NCBI RefSeq assembly: GCF_900183975.1
Contig: NZ_LT853882.1
Location: 3,155,501-3,219,500, forward strand
DNA length: 64,000 bases
From: Xanthomonas fragariae
GTDB lineage: Bacteria > Pseudomonadota > Gammaproteobacteria > Xanthomonadales > Xanthomonadaceae
Direction of reading: 5' to 3'
This document shows positions 38,378 to 47,961 of the stretch, piece by piece; the first letter of the stretch is position 1; each line of letters starts with the position of its first letter. The notes beneath the pieces were generated by a model, which saw only the letters and a list, made by a program, of their open reading frames with translations, searched no databases and was not told where the DNA came from. A program made the translations under genes and the position numbers.

Positions 38378-39238
38378 TCAATCCGTTGCGTGCGACCACC
38401 GCGCCAAGCTCACCCGATCGCGCTGTTCCAGATCCTGATGCGTGGCCACCGCATCGAAACCGCGCGCCAGCAATAGCTCGACCACCGCTGCGCCCTGGTC
38501 CCAACCGTGTTCGAGCAGCAGCCAGGCTCCCGGTAGCAGATGCGCAGGCGCCTCGGCCACGATCAGGCGGATGTCTTCCAATCCATCCGTGCCCGAGGCC
38601 AATGCACTGGCTGGTTCATAGCGCAGATCGCCCTGCTGCAGATGTGGATCGTGCGTTGCGATATACGGGGGGTTGCTGGCGATTAGATTGAAATACTCGC
38701 CGGCCAGCGGCGCAAACCAGTTGCCCAGCCGACATTCCACGTTGCGCAACCCGTGGCTGTCGGCATTGCGCCGGGCCACGGCCAGCGCCGCAGCGCTGGC
38801 ATCGGTAGCGATCACCTGCGCCTGCGGCCGCTCGCTGGCGATGGACAGCGCAATTGCGCCGCTGCCTGTGCCCAGATCGGCAGCGCGACGACCTGGCAGA
38901 GTGTCGAAACGCTCCAGGGCAAGCTCGACCAGCACCTCGGTATCGGCGCGTGGAATCAGCGTTGCGGTCGAAACCGCCAGATCCAGCGTCCAGAACCCAC
39001 GCGACCCGGTCAGGTACGCCACCGGTTCGCCGGCTTGGCGCCGCTCCACCAGTGCCTCGAACGTCTCGACCACCGATCGAGGCACCGGATCGCGACCGTG
39101 GGCAAACAACCAGGCGCGGTCGCGGCCCAGTGCGTGTAGCAACAAAGGTTCGGCATCGCGGCGTTCGATCCGCTCGGCTGCCTGCCGCAGTAGTTGATTG
39201 GCGGGAATGGCAGAAATGGCGGTGAGATCCTCGGACAT
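38378..39238 (-). CDS. prmC: Release factor glutamine methyltransferase PrmC
   Basis: PrmC methylates the Gln of the GGQ motif in RF1 and RF2. The 286-aa enzyme has the substrate-binding N-terminal helical domain (about 1-75), the SAM motif [14 protein letters not shown] (near 120) and the catalytic NPPY in [14 protein letters not shown] (near 188). Its substrate RF1 is encoded at 11122-12207. It is divergent from ahpC. Confidence 0.96.
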   Translation of the reverse strand: MSEDLTAISAIPANQLLRQAAERIERRDAEPLLLHALGRDRAWLFAHGRDPVPRSVVETFEALVERRQAGEPVAYLTGSRGFWTLDLAVSTATLIPRADTEVLVELALERFDTLPGRRAADLGTGSGAIALSIASERPQAQVIATDASAAALAVARRNADSHGLRNVECRLGNWFAPLAGEYFNLIASNPPYIATHDPHLQQGDLRYEPASALASGTDGLEDIRLIVAEAPAHLLPGAWLLLEHGWDQGAAVVELLLARGFDAVATHQDLEQRDRVSLARWSHATD

Positions 39239-39325
39239 ACAGGCTGTTCACTTATGCGCAACATCGGCTGACCAGTATCGGCGACGGAATGAAGACGCTG
39301 GCGCTAGACGCCGACTGCAGCGTTG

Positions 39326-39362
39326 ATAGCCCAAATCTATCTATACAATTCCACCAATCGAT
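39326..39362 (+). promoter_or_regulatory. OxyR-type operator upstream of ahpC
   Basis: ATAG-N7-CTAT is perfect at 39326-39340. After a seven-base gap a weaker copy, ATT-N9-GAT type, occupies 39348-39362. The geometry equals the OxyR consensus of two half-sites with a seven-base spacer. The second half ends one base before the -35 box of the ahpC promoter, the place expected for activation by oxidised OxyR, which is encoded at 41905. Confidence 0.8.
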
Positions 39363-39391
39363 TTGAGAAATCTATCAATCCTGCATACCAT
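39363..39391 (+). promoter_or_regulatory. ahpC promoter
   Basis: TTGAGA (39363-39368) and TACCAT (39386-39391) are separated by 17 bases, five and four matches to the sigma-70 consensus. They directly follow the OxyR site and would give a leader of about 40 bases before the ahpC start. Confidence 0.65.
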
Positions 39392-39436
39392 AGCGGCCGT
39401 TCCATCCCACACCCCTTCACCGCAAGAGGAAACTCA

Positions 39437-40000
39437 ATGTCTCTCATCAACACTCAGGTCCAGCCGTTCAAGGCGAATGCGTACCACAACGGCAACTTCA
39501 TCGAAGTCACCGAAGCCAGCCTGAAGGGCAAGTGGTCGGTGCTGATCTTCATGCCGGCTGCCTTCACCTTCAACTGCCCGACCGAGGTGGAAGACGCTGC
39601 CGACAACTATGCAGCCTTTCAGAAGGCTGGTGCCGAGGTGTACATCGTCACCACCGATACGCACTTCTCGCACAAGGTGTGGCACGAAACCTCCCCGGCC
39701 GTGGGCAAGGCGCAGTTCCCGCTGATCGGCGACCCGACCCACACGCTGACCCGCACTTTTGGCGTACACATTGAAGAAGAAGGCCTGGCCCGGCGTGGCA
39801 CCTTCATCATCAATCCGGAAGGCGTGATCAAGACCCTGGAAATCCACGACAACTCCATCGCTCGCGACGTCACCGAGACGCTGCGCAAGCTGGCCGCAGC
39901 GCAGTTCGTGGCCAACAATCCAGGCCAGGTTTGCCCGGCCAAGTGGAAGGAGGGCGCCAAGACCCTGGCTCCGTCGCTGGACCTGGTCGGCAAGATCTAA
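39437..40000 (+). CDS. ahpC: Alkyl hydroperoxide reductase subunit C
   Basis: AhpC is a typical 2-Cys peroxiredoxin that reduces hydroperoxides in the cytosol. The start is ATG 39437 behind AAGAGGAA; the product is 187 aa. The peroxidatic Cys is in FTFNCPTEVEDAADN and the resolving Cys in GQVCPAKWKEG near the C-terminus. It is recycled by AhpF, encoded next. Transcription is probably OxyR-controlled through the site at 39326-39362. A strong hairpin follows the gene. Confidence 0.98.
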   Translation: MSLINTQVQPFKANAYHNGNFIEVTEASLKGKWSVLIFMPAAFTFNCPTEVEDAADNYAAFQKAGAEVYIVTTDTHFSHKVWHETSPAVGKAQFPLIGDPTHTLTRTFGVHIEEEGLARRGTFIINPEGVIKTLEIHDNSIARDVTETLRKLAAAQFVANNPGQVCPAKWKEGAKTLAPSLDLVGKI

Positions 40001-40042
40001 GTTGACTGTTACCTCCGACCTATTGCCAGGTTGGAGTATCTA

Positions 40043-40152
40043 CGGCCCGGCAACGGGCCGGAGGTGAACCTGAGCCGGTGCCGGCTACCCGCCAGCATGC
40101 CAGCCATCGCCAGCACGCACTCCGACCTCAACGCCGGCTACGGTTCACCTCC
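40043..40152 (+). promoter_or_regulatory. Hairpins between ahpC and ahpF
   Basis: A perfect 7-bp stem CGGCCCG/CGGGCCG with a GCAA tetraloop lies at 40043-40060. It is followed by a longer inverted repeat: GGAGGTGAACCTGAGCCGG at 40060-40078 pairs with 40134-40152, 17 of 19 positions. No T run follows. These structures sit where an abundant ahpC mRNA would need 3' stability or partial termination before ahpF. Confidence 0.65.
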
Positions 40153-40221
40153 TTCTTCCCCAGCGACCTGCCTTGCCGCAGCGACGCCACACCTCCCCTT
40201 GCCCATCCCCAGGAGTTTTCC

Positions 40222-41814
40222 ATGTTGGATGCCACGCTCAAGACCCAGCTGACTGCCTACCTGGAACGGGTCACGCGACCGATCCAGATCGATGCCTCGA
40301 TCGACGACACGCCCCAGGCCCGCGAAATGCTCGACCTGCTTGAGGATCTGCTGTTGCTGTCGGACAAGATCAGCCTGGATATCCACCGTGACGACAACCA
40401 GCGCAAACCTTCGTTCGCACTGACCACGCCGGGCCAGGATATCTCGCTGCGCTTTGCCGGCCTGCCGATGGGCCATGAGTTCACCTCGCTGGTGCTGGCA
40501 CTGCTACAGGTCGGCGGTCACCCGTCCAAGGCCACTGCCGAGCTGATCGAGCAGGTGCAGCAGCTGGATGGCGACTACCAGTTCGAGACCTATTTCTCGC
40601 TGTCGTGCCAGAACTGCCCGGACGTGGTGCAGGCGCTGAATCTTGCCGCCGTGCTCAACCCGCGCATCAAGCACGTCGCCATAGACGGTGCGCTGTTCCA
40701 GGACGAAGTCGAAACCCGCCAGATCATGTCGGTGCCGACCGTGTACTTGAACGGCAAGCTGTTCGACCAGGGCCGCATGACGCTGGAGCAGATCGTCGCC
40801 AAGCTCGACACCAACGCCGCAAAGCGAGAAGCCGCCAGGATCGCGGCCAAGGACGCGTTCGAGGTGCTGGTCGTCGGCGGTGGTCCGGCCGGTTCGGCAG
40901 CGGCGGTGTATGCCGCGCGCAAGGGCATCCGCACCGGCGTGGCCGCCGAGCGTTTCGGTGGTCAGGTGCTGGACACCATGTCGATCGAGAACTTCATCTC
41001 GGTGCCGGAAACCGAAGGCCCGAAGATGGCCGCCGCATTGGAACAGCACGTGCGCCAGTACGACGTGGACATCATGAATCTACAGCGCGCCGAGCAGCTG
41101 ATCCCGGCCGGTGCCGATGGCCTGATCGAAATCAAGCTGGCCAATGGCGCATCGCTCAAGAGCAAGACCGTGATCCTGTCCACCGGTGCACGCTGGAGGC
41201 AGATGAATGTGCCGGGCGAAGACCAGTACAAGAACAAGGGCGTGGCCTATTGCCCGCATTGTGACGGCCCGCTGTTCAAGGGCAAGCGCGTTGCGGTGAT
41301 CGGCGGCGGCAACTCGGGCGTGGAAGCGGCGATCGATCTGGCCGGTGTCGTGGCGCATGTCACGCTGGTGGAATTCGACGACAAGCTGCGCGCCGATGAA
41401 GTATTGCAACGCAAGCTGCGCAGCCTGCACAACGTGCGCATCATCACCAGCGCACAGACTACAGAAGTGCTTGGCGATGGCCAGAAAGTGACAGGCCTGG
41501 TCTACAAGGACCGCACCGGTGGCGATATCCAGCATGTCGAGTTGGAAGGCGTGTTCGTGCAGATCGGCTTGCTGCCCAACACCGAATTCCTCAAGGGATC
41601 GGTGGCGTTGTCGCCACGCGGTGAGATCATCGTCGACGACCGTGGCCAGACCAACGTACCCGGCGTGTTCGCCGCGGGCGACGCCACCACGGTGCCGTAC
41701 AAGCAGATCGTGATCGCGATGGGCGAAGGTTCCAAAGCGGCACTGAGCGCGTTCGATTACTTGATCCGCTCCAGCGCCCCGATCAGCGCCGACAAGGTGG
41801 CCAAAGCTGCGTAA
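40222..41814 (+). CDS. ahpF: Alkyl hydroperoxide reductase subunit F
   Basis: AhpF is the NADH-dependent flavoprotein that reduces AhpC. The start is ATG 40222 behind AGGAG; the product is 530 aa. The N-terminal double thioredoxin-fold domain carries [11 protein letters not shown] (CxxC, near 128). The C-terminal thioredoxin-reductase-like part has the FAD loop [19 protein letters not shown] (near 216), the redox pair [10 protein letters not shown] (near 345) and the NADH loop [12 protein letters not shown]. The family-typical [15 protein letters not shown] lies near the end. Confidence 0.98.
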   Translation: MLDATLKTQLTAYLERVTRPIQIDASIDDTPQAREMLDLLEDLLLLSDKISLDIHRDDNQRKPSFALTTPGQDISLRFAGLPMGHEFTSLVLALLQVGGHPSKATAELIEQVQQLDGDYQFETYFSLSCQNCPDVVQALNLAAVLNPRIKHVAIDGALFQDEVETRQIMSVPTVYLNGKLFDQGRMTLEQIVAKLDTNAAKREAARIAAKDAFEVLVVGGGPAGSAAAVYAARKGIRTGVAAERFGGQVLDTMSIENFISVPETEGPKMAAALEQHVRQYDVDIMNLQRAEQLIPAGADGLIEIKLANGASLKSKTVILSTGARWRQMNVPGEDQYKNKGVAYCPHCDGPLFKGKRVAVIGGGNSGVEAAIDLAGVVAHVTLVEFDDKLRADEVLQRKLRSLHNVRIITSAQTTEVLGDGQKVTGLVYKDRTGGDIQHVELEGVFVQIGLLPNTEFLKGSVALSPRGEIIVDDRGQTNVPGVFAAGDATTVPYKQIVIAMGEGSKAALSAFDYLIRSSAPISADKVAKAA

Positions 41815-41829
41815 GCGTACCCAAGCAAC

Positions 41830-41848
41830 CGCCCGGCCAAGCCGGGCG
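41830..41848 (+). terminator. Hairpin between ahpF and oxyR
   Basis: CGCCCGGC pairs perfectly with GCCGGGCG around a CAA loop, followed only by TTAAG. It may reduce read-through from ahpF into oxyR without abolishing it, which would fit the reported ahpF-oxyR-orfX co-transcription in Xanthomonas. Confidence 0.55.
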
Positions 41849-41904
41849 TTAAGCTCGCACCAAGCTTCAGTCGTTCCCCGTCATCGCAATGAAGGCTGCT
41901 GCAT

Positions 41905-42846
41905 ATGAATCTGCGTGACCTGAAATATCTGGTGGCCCTGGCCGACCACAAGCATTTCGGCCGTGCTGCAACGGCCTGTTTTGTCAGTCAGCCAACACTG
42001 TCCACGCAGATCAAGAAACTCGAAGACGAGCTCGGCGTGTCGCTGGTGGAGCGCGCACCACGCAAGGTGATGCTGACCCCGGCCGGACGCGAAGCCGCGG
42101 TGCGCGCGCGCAGCATCGTGGCCGAAGTGGAACAGATGAAAGAAGCTGCACGCCGCAGCCAGGACCCCGAAGCGGGCACCGCGCGGCTGGGCATCTTCCC
42201 CACATTGGCACCGTATCTGCTACCGCATGTGGTGCCACGCATCCGCGAGCGCTTTCCGCGCCTGGAACTGTTGCTGATCGAAGAAAAGAGCGATCAGCTG
42301 GTGCATCAGTTGCGCGAAGGTCGCCTGGATGCGGCGCTGCTTGCGCTGCCGTTGCAGGACGACCAACTGCATACCGAATTCCTGTTCGAAGAACCGTTCG
42401 TGCTGGCCGTACCGGAAGGCCACCCGCTGTCGCGCCACGACAGCGTGACGCTGGACGATCTATCCGAGCAGCGCTTGTTGCTGTTGGAAGACGGCCATTG
42501 CCTGCGCGAACAGGCGTTGGATGTGTGCCATCTTGCCGGCGCGCTGGAGAAATCCGAATTCCAGGCCACCAGCCTGGAAACCCTGCGCCAAATGGTGGCC
42601 GCCAATGTCGGTGTGACCTTGTTGCCGCTGCTGGCGGTCAAACCGCCGGTTGCACGCTCGGACAATATCTGTCTGATCCGTTTTCGCGAAGACAAGCAGC
42701 CCAGCCGTCGCATCGCCATGGCTTGGCGTCGCAGCTCGGCGATGACGGCGTTTCTAGAGCAACTCTCGCAGTTGTTCAAGGAATTGCCGGACAGCTTGTT
42801 CACACCGGATCAGCCGGCCATCAGCCCCAAGGCCGTCGCTGCCTAA
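41905..42846 (+). CDS. oxyR: Peroxide sensor and transcription regulator OxyR
   Basis: OxyR is the LysR-type regulator activated by a disulfide. The 313-aa protein has the N-terminal winged helix (MNLRDLKYLVALADHKHFGR, AATACFVSQPTLSTQIKKLE) and the sensor segment GHCLREQALDVC, whose two Cys, nine residues apart, match C199 and C208. It follows ahpF by 90 bases. It is expected to control ahpC from the site at 39326 and its own operon. Confidence 0.97.
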   Translation: MNLRDLKYLVALADHKHFGRAATACFVSQPTLSTQIKKLEDELGVSLVERAPRKVMLTPAGREAAVRARSIVAEVEQMKEAARRSQDPEAGTARLGIFPTLAPYLLPHVVPRIRERFPRLELLLIEEKSDQLVHQLREGRLDAALLALPLQDDQLHTEFLFEEPFVLAVPEGHPLSRHDSVTLDDLSEQRLLLLEDGHCLREQALDVCHLAGALEKSEFQATSLETLRQMVAANVGVTLLPLLAVKPPVARSDNICLIRFREDKQPSRRIAMAWRRSSAMTAFLEQLSQLFKELPDSLFTPDQPAISPKAVAA

Positions 42847-43033
42847 GCGCAGCCACTGCCGCGGCCGCTCGCCGCACAGGTCAACCGATCCAAAGACAGC
42901 GCGAGCGTCAGCCCCGATAGACGGGTAAGGCAGCAACCGCATGCATCGCTGCATTGCGATCGCTGCGCATCGCCCTCATCTGTATGAGTGCCGCTCGCAC
43001 TGTCTGTGAGCTGTTCTTTGTCAGGAGATTGCC

Positions 43034-43465
43034 ATGACCTTGCAACACCACAGCGGCTTGCTGCCTTCCGTCCTTGTCTCCAGCCACGACCTTGCCCGGC
43101 TTGAGGCATTGCTCGATTCCCCAGCGTTCAGCAAGCAGACCGCCGCCACCGCGCTGAGCGACACATTGGGCCGCGCACGCGTGGTGCCACCCGACCAGGT
43201 TCCCGGCGATGTTGTCACCATGCACTCACGCATCGAATGCGAAGACGAGCTGCATGGCGAACGGCATACGCTCACCCTGGTATATCCGCATGAGGCCGAT
43301 GTGCTGCACAGCCGCATCTCGGTGCTTGCGCCGGTCGGCAGTGCGCTGCTCGGCCTGTCGGTCGGTCAGAGCAGTGACTGGCGCACGCCCGACGGACGCA
43401 ATTTGCGCCTGCGCGTGACTGCCGTGCACGCTCAACCCGCAGCTGCGGGCGACCTGCAACGCTGA
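43034..43465 (+). CDS. rnk: Rnk-like GreA/GreB C-terminal domain protein (orfX)
   Basis: The 143-aa protein matches regulator of nucleoside diphosphate kinase. A short N-terminal helical region (about 1-45) is followed by a GreA/GreB C-terminal-type FKBP domain with ECEDELHGERHTLTLVYPHE and ISVLAPVGSALLGLSVGQSS. It starts behind CAGGAG and is the orfX of the Xanthomonas ahpF-oxyR-orfX group. Rnk-type proteins bind RNA polymerase near the secondary channel (family knowledge). Confidence 0.9.
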   Translation: MTLQHHSGLLPSVLVSSHDLARLEALLDSPAFSKQTAATALSDTLGRARVVPPDQVPGDVVTMHSRIECEDELHGERHTLTLVYPHEADVLHSRISVLAPVGSALLGLSVGQSSDWRTPDGRNLRLRVTAVHAQPAAAGDLQR

Positions 43466-43534
43466 GCCCGCTAACGCAGAGCGCTGCGTCCTATCCTCGA
43501 CCCACGACCCGTTCCACGATTCGAGAGAAACCAC

Positions 43535-44503
43535 ATGACTGCATCCCCCTCCAAGCTTGCCCAGCTGCGCGAATTGTCCGTCGTCGTTGCCGACACCGGC
43601 GACTACGACGCAATCAAGCGGCTGAAGCCGGTCGACTGCACCACCAACCCCACTCTGGTCAAAAAAGCGCTGGACTTGCCGGTCTATTCGGACCTGCTCG
43701 AACGCGAACTGGCCTGGGGCCGCGAACACGGCGGCGAAAATCGCACCAGCACCTTCAATGAAGTAGCCGACCGCCTCACCATCGGCGTGGGCGTCAAGCT
43801 GTCCGAACTGGTGCCCGGCCGCGTCTCCACCGAGGTCGATGCCGACCTGGCCTACGACACCCAGGCCACCATCGCCAAGGCGCGCAAGTTTGTCGCGATG
43901 TATGCCGAGCGCGGTGTACCTAAGGACAAGATCCTGATCAAGATCGCAGCGACCTGGGAAGGTATCGAAGCGGCCCGTCAGCTGCAGTTGGACGGCATCG
44001 ATTGCAACCTGACGCTGATCTTCAACCGCTCGCAGGCGCTTGCCTGTGCAGAGGCCGGCGCGTTCCTGATCTCACCGTTCGTGGGCCGTATCCTGGATTA
44101 CTACGTGGCACAGGGGCAGACCCCGGCAAGCATCGACGAAGATCCTGGCGTAGTGTTTGTGCGCACCGTCTACAACACGTTCAAACAGCGCGGCTCGTCC
44201 ACCGTGGTAATGGGCGCCTCGTTCCGCTCCACCGCGCAGATTGAAGCGCTGGCCGGTTGCGATCGTCTGACCATCTCGCCGGAACTGCTGGAAAAGCTCG
44301 AAGCCGAACAGGGCAACCTGCCACGCAAGCTCTCGCCTGCGAAAGCCGACAACGCCCAGGTCACCTCGATCGACGGCGACAGCTTCGCCGCCGACCTGGC
44401 CGCCGATGCGATGGCCACCGACAAACTGGCCAGCGGCATCGACACCTTCGCCAAGGACCTGCAGGCACTGCGCAAGACCATCGCCGACAAACTCGCCAGC
44501 TGA
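43535..44503 (+). CDS. tal: Transaldolase
   Basis: Transaldolase moves dihydroxyacetone units in the non-oxidative pentose phosphate pathway. The 322-aa TalB-type enzyme shows [14 protein letters not shown] (near 30), [14 protein letters not shown], the Schiff-base Lys in [20 protein letters not shown] (near 132), and [20 protein letters not shown]. It stands 69 bases after rnk. Confidence 0.97.
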   Translation: MTASPSKLAQLRELSVVVADTGDYDAIKRLKPVDCTTNPTLVKKALDLPVYSDLLERELAWGREHGGENRTSTFNEVADRLTIGVGVKLSELVPGRVSTEVDADLAYDTQATIAKARKFVAMYAERGVPKDKILIKIAATWEGIEAARQLQLDGIDCNLTLIFNRSQALACAEAGAFLISPFVGRILDYYVAQGQTPASIDEDPGVVFVRTVYNTFKQRGSSTVVMGASFRSTAQIEALAGCDRLTISPELLEKLEAEQGNLPRKLSPAKADNAQVTSIDGDSFAADLAADAMATDKLASGIDTFAKDLQALRKTIADKLAS

Positions 44504-44643
44504 TCGCAACATCGCAGTCACCTGACACCGACGCCTGCAGCCTTGCTGACTGCGGGCGTGATAACGCCGCCGGTCACTGTTGGCTATCGGCACGCTGCCA
44601 TAATCATATGGATGAGCGCGTTGCAACCCGGTCCGCATTTTTG

Positions 44644-45294
44644 TCAGGCATCCAGCCCGATCGGGCAACTCACTCCCGTTCCGCCAAGCCCGCAATAACC
44701 ATTGGGATGCTTGGCGAGATATTGCTGGTGATCGTCTTCGGCGTAATAAAACGTGGGCGCCGGGAAACGGATCTCCGTGGTGATTGCGCCATATCCTGCG
44801 GCGTCCAGCTGCTGCTGGTACGCATCGCGGCTTGCAAGCGCGGCGTCGTATTGCGCCTGTGCCTTGCAATAGATCGCCGAACGGTATTGCGTGCCGACAT
44901 CGTTGCCTTGCTGCATGCCCTGGGTAGGGTCGTGGCTTTCCCAGAAAGTGCGCAGCAATTGCGCGAACGACACCGACTGTTCGTCGTAGACCACCAACAC
45001 TGCTTCGGTATGGCCGGTCTGTCCGGAACATACTTCGGCATACGTCGCATTGGGTGTTTCGCCACCGGCATACCCCACCGCCGTGGTGTACACCCCAGGC
45101 ACGTTCCAGAACTTGCGTTCCGCGCCCCAGAAGCAGCCAAGCCCGAATTGCACCTGGGCCATGCCGATGAAGTCCCCGCGCAACGGATGGCCGTTGATCA
45201 GGTGCGTGTTGTGCAGCGGCAGCGCTTGCTCACGGCCTGGCAGAGCTTCGCCTGGACGTGGCAGGCGTTGTTTGAAGGCGCCGATTCCCAGCAT
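44644..45294 (-). CDS. msrA: Peptide methionine sulfoxide reductase A
   Basis: MsrA reduces methionine-S-sulfoxide in proteins. I start at ATG 45292-45294 ([20 protein letters not shown]), giving 216 aa, the usual length for Xanthomonas. The catalytic motif [13 protein letters not shown] and the C-terminal Cys region [15 protein letters not shown] are present, as are YAGG and GHTEAV. Its presence beside the peroxide-defence cluster may be functional or chance. Confidence 0.96.
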   Translation of the reverse strand: MLGIGAFKQRLPRPGEALPGREQALPLHNTHLINGHPLRGDFIGMAQVQFGLGCFWGAERKFWNVPGVYTTAVGYAGGETPNATYAEVCSGQTGHTEAVLVVYDEQSVSFAQLLRTFWESHDPTQGMQQGNDVGTQYRSAIYCKAQAQYDAALASRDAYQQQLDAAGYGAITTEIRFPAPTFYYAEDDHQQYLAKHPNGYCGLGGTGVSCPIGLDA

Positions 45295-45579
45295 GGGGCA
45301 ACTCCGCAATCGTGAGGATTGCCTGATGGATGGCGCCGGCCGGCGCGGCTTTCAAGCCTGCACGGCCGGTCAGTAGCGGCTTCGCCTTGGCTTACGCAAC
45401 CGCTGCACGCGTAGCCACTTCCGGCATCGCCGAGCTATTCAGCGTGCGACGCATGGAGAACCTGCGCGTGTGATTGATGGGGTCCATCAGCGCGCGAGCT
45501 CGGTATCGAAATCGAGCAGCCCCGAAAATTAGGCCGAGTGGCATATTCTAAAATACGCTGATCAGCTTAGAGCGACCTT

Positions 45580-46287
45580 ATGGAAACCTCGACCACTGCT
45601 GGCGATGGGCGCCTGACCTTACGGCGTGAAGCGTCCGACAGCGCGCGTTGGCAGGCGCTGTCGGACGCCGCGGTGGCGCTGCGTCAGGCGCAGACACCCG
45701 AGCAGGCCTGCGATGCAGTGTTGGGGCGCGTGCTGCTGTTGCTGGGTCTGGAACATGGCGCGGTGCTGGCGCAACGCGGGCCACGCGCCCAGGTGCTGGC
45801 CAGCCGCGGCCGCGCATTGCCGCCTGGCACCAGTGCAGCCGGCGACAGTCATGAGGCGGTCTGGCTGATGCCGCCGCGCCCGACCGATATGCGCGAGGTC
45901 AAGGTGCCGATCCATGCACTGGGCACCACCCATGGCAGGGTGTGCGTGGCCTGGAACGATAGCCGCCCCGCACCCGGCAACGACGATGTACAGGCGGTGC
46001 AGGCGTTCGCCTTGCTGCTGCCGGCGATGGTGGCCGAACCGGCCAAACCGATCGCCACGCGCCGGCGCAAACCGGTGCAGGACGATCGCCTCAGCGCGCT
46101 GAGTAAACGCGAAAAACAGGTGCTGTCGCTGCTGCCACGCGGGCTGACCAATGCCACGCTCGCAGCTGAACTGGGGATTTCGCCCGGCACTGTGAAAGTA
46201 CATGTGGAGCGAATCCTGCAGAAACTTGAGGTAAAAGATCGCACCCAGGCTGCGGTGTACGCAGTCCAAGCCGGACTCGCGCCATGA
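45580..46287 (+). CDS. LuxR-type transcription regulator with GAF-like N-terminus
   Basis: The 235-aa protein has a C-terminal LuxR helix-turn-helix (LSKREKQVLSLLPRGLTNAT, LAAELGISPGTVKVHVERIL). Its N-terminal region (about 20-150) resembles a GAF sensor, with VLGRVLLLLGLEHGAVLAQR. No autoinducer-binding residues of the LuxR solo type are clear, and no phospho-acceptor domain is seen. An ATGA overlap leads into the frame that holds a histidine-kinase relic, so a regulator-kinase pair may have been lost here. The 285 bases upstream to msrA contain no gene I can support. Confidence 0.88.
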   Translation: METSTTAGDGRLTLRREASDSARWQALSDAAVALRQAQTPEQACDAVLGRVLLLLGLEHGAVLAQRGPRAQVLASRGRALPPGTSAAGDSHEAVWLMPPRPTDMREVKVPIHALGTTHGRVCVAWNDSRPAPGNDDVQAVQAFALLLPAMVAEPAKPIATRRRKPVQDDRLSALSKREKQVLSLLPRGLTNATLAAELGISPGTVKVHVERILQKLEVKDRTQAAVYAVQAGLAP

Positions 46288-46321
46288 CTGCCTTGGTGAA
46301 GCACGACATCCTGCGCGCCAA

Positions 46322-46348
46322 ATTGCGCAGATTGCGCAGATTGCGCAG
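46322..46348 (+). repeat. Three tandem copies of ATTGCGCAG
   Basis: The 9-bp unit repeats exactly at 46322-46330, 46331-46339 and 46340-46348, just after the luxR stop. In the frame that overlaps luxR by ATGA it encodes repeated Leu-Arg-Arg. Unit number may vary between strains. Confidence 0.75.
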
Positions 46349-46404
46349 TTACGAAACCACGCACTTGCAGGTCCGCACCACCAGAGCGCAGGGGGCTGCG
46401 TTAG

Positions 46405-46745
46405 CGCAACCTCATCATCCCCTTGAGCGCGGCGATGCTTGGCGGCCTGGGCGCGGTGTTTGCGGTAGCGTGGCTTGCCTCGGCGTTGCGCGCACGCCGT
46501 TCAATGCAATCCGGGGCTATGTGCAGGCGCTGGAAATGGGCCTGGCCGAGCCTGGGCATCGCCGTCATTTGCAGCACATTCTCGGCGCCGGTCGGCATCT
46601 GTTTGGGCTGGTCGCCGAGCTGCTGGACATCACGCGCATCGAAGCCGTTCAAGGATCGATCGATCAGCCTCGATCGGTTGCCGCCAACCGATTACCGTCA
46701 ATCACTGCGGTATCGGCGACCGACGCACCTAAAGACCGCACTCTG
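46405..46745 (+). pseudogene. Histidine kinase relic
   Basis: One frame gives a transmembrane segment (LSAAMLGGLGAVFAVAWLAS). Another frame gives TPFNAIRGYVQALEMGLAEP and HLQHILGAGRHLFGLVAELL then DITRIEA, which is the dimerisation and phospho-acceptor region of a HisKA kinase after the H-box position. The H-box His and the ATPase domain are missing. The rest of 46288-46853 is unrecognised. Confidence 0.72.
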
Positions 46746-46853
46746 CGGTGATGCGATCCACAAAGCCATCGCGCGCCCGGCGACTAGCGGTCTGATATTC
46801 CTGCACACATGCGTGCCTTGCAGCACAGGTTCCGCAGGTCCGCGGACCGCGCC

Positions 46854-47084
46854 TCACACCGCGCGCGTGACCTGCCCGCACAAGCCAATCTGCGCAAGCA
46901 CCGCCTGTGCCTGGCTCAGATGCATGTCGGCCACACAGACCTGCAGCACGCCGAATGCAGGCAATTCGCCTGCACCGCCCAACAGCGATTCGCCGAACAC
47001 GAACGCGGTGATACCGGCATCTTCCAGCGCGTGCTTGGCCAGATGGGCGTCGATGATGTGACTGGCGCGATAGGCGATCTGCAT
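46854..47084 (-). CDS. DUF2007-domain protein
   Basis: The 76-aa protein (MQIAYRASHIIDAHLAKHAL) is a DUF2007 member, a small ferredoxin-like-fold family linked to P-II-like signal transduction. FGVLQVCVADMHLSQAQAVL is typical of its C-terminal half. It starts two bases after the stop of the glutathione S-transferase gene, so the two are co-transcribed. Confidence 0.85.
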   Translation of the reverse strand: MQIAYRASHIIDAHLAKHALEDAGITAFVFGESLLGGAGELPAFGVLQVCVADMHLSQAQAVLAQIGLCGQVTRAV

Positions 47085-47085
47085 G

Positions 47086-47727
47086 TCAGCCGCGGCCCAG
47101 ACGCTCGCGCTCAGCGCCTTGCTTCCACTCGCACAAGGCGGGCAACGCATCAAGTGCGGCCAGGTAATGGCCCGCGGCTTCGAACAGCGGCACGCCGTAG
47201 CTGGCCAAGCGCAGCGCGACCGGGGCGAACATCGCGTCGACGATGCCGAACTCGCCGCACAGGAAATTGCCTGCATGCCCATGTTCAGCGCGCAGGCTGG
47301 CCCATAGCGCCTGGATCCGGGTGATGTCGCGCTCGGCAGCTGCGTCCCAGTGTGCGGAGCCGGGTTGGCGGGCGAGATTCATCGGCAGCTGGCTGCGCAA
47401 GGCGGTAAAGCCCGAATGCACTTCCGCCGCAGCGGCGCGCGCCTGCGCCCGCACGGCTAGGTCGGCCGGCCGGCCACGACCATCGAGCCAGCGCTCGTTG
47501 ACGTATTCGTAGATCGCCAGCGAATCCCACACATGCAGGGCGTCGTCCCACAACACCGGCACTTGGCGGGTCGGCGAATAGCCGGCGATGCGCGCCTGGA
47601 ATTGAGGCGTATTGAGCTGCAGCGCGACCTCCTGGAACGGCACCTGGAAGTGCCGCAACAGCAGCCACGGCCGCAACGACCAGCAGGGCAGAGTCTTGTC
47701 ACCGATCACTAGGCGGGGCAGTGGCAT
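47086..47727 (-). CDS. Glutathione S-transferase family protein
   Basis: The 213-aa protein has the thioredoxin-like N-terminal domain (LVIGDKTLPCWSLRPWLLLR, YSPTRQVPVLWDDALHVWDS with the GSH-binding cis-Pro and Ser) and an all-helical C-terminal domain. I start at ATG 47725-47727, which is better placed than in-frame starts upstream in repetitive sequence. The substrate is unknown; the family detoxifies electrophiles or isomerises intermediates. Confidence 0.9.
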   Translation of the reverse strand: MPLPRLVIGDKTLPCWSLRPWLLLRHFQVPFQEVALQLNTPQFQARIAGYSPTRQVPVLWDDALHVWDSLAIYEYVNERWLDGRGRPADLAVRAQARAAAAEVHSGFTALRSQLPMNLARQPGSAHWDAAAERDITRIQALWASLRAEHGHAGNFLCGEFGIVDAMFAPVALRLASYGVPLFEAAGHYLAALDALPALCEWKQGAERERLGRG

Positions 47728-47961
47728 GCGTGGCGCGCTCCAAAGGGGGTCGCCGCAGCGTAAGCGCCGCGACCGGCGTCGACCAGCCCGCAGTCTGATC
47801 GCAACGCGCCCTGCCCTGCCCGCAGAGTGCCCGCCGGCATCACCTGCACGCGGCCAGGGACGTGCGCATGCAGGCAAACCCCGGCACGCCACCCGCACGC
47901 CGCCTACCCCTAACCGATGCCCACCGCCTAAACTTGTGGTTTACCTATTGCTGATGCGCGC

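Noticed and set aside
45295-45579. Possible end of a transporter gene in the msrA-luxR spacer
   Set aside because: A short reading such as GFALAYATAARVATSGIAEL gives only a vague resemblance and stops soon; too weak to name.
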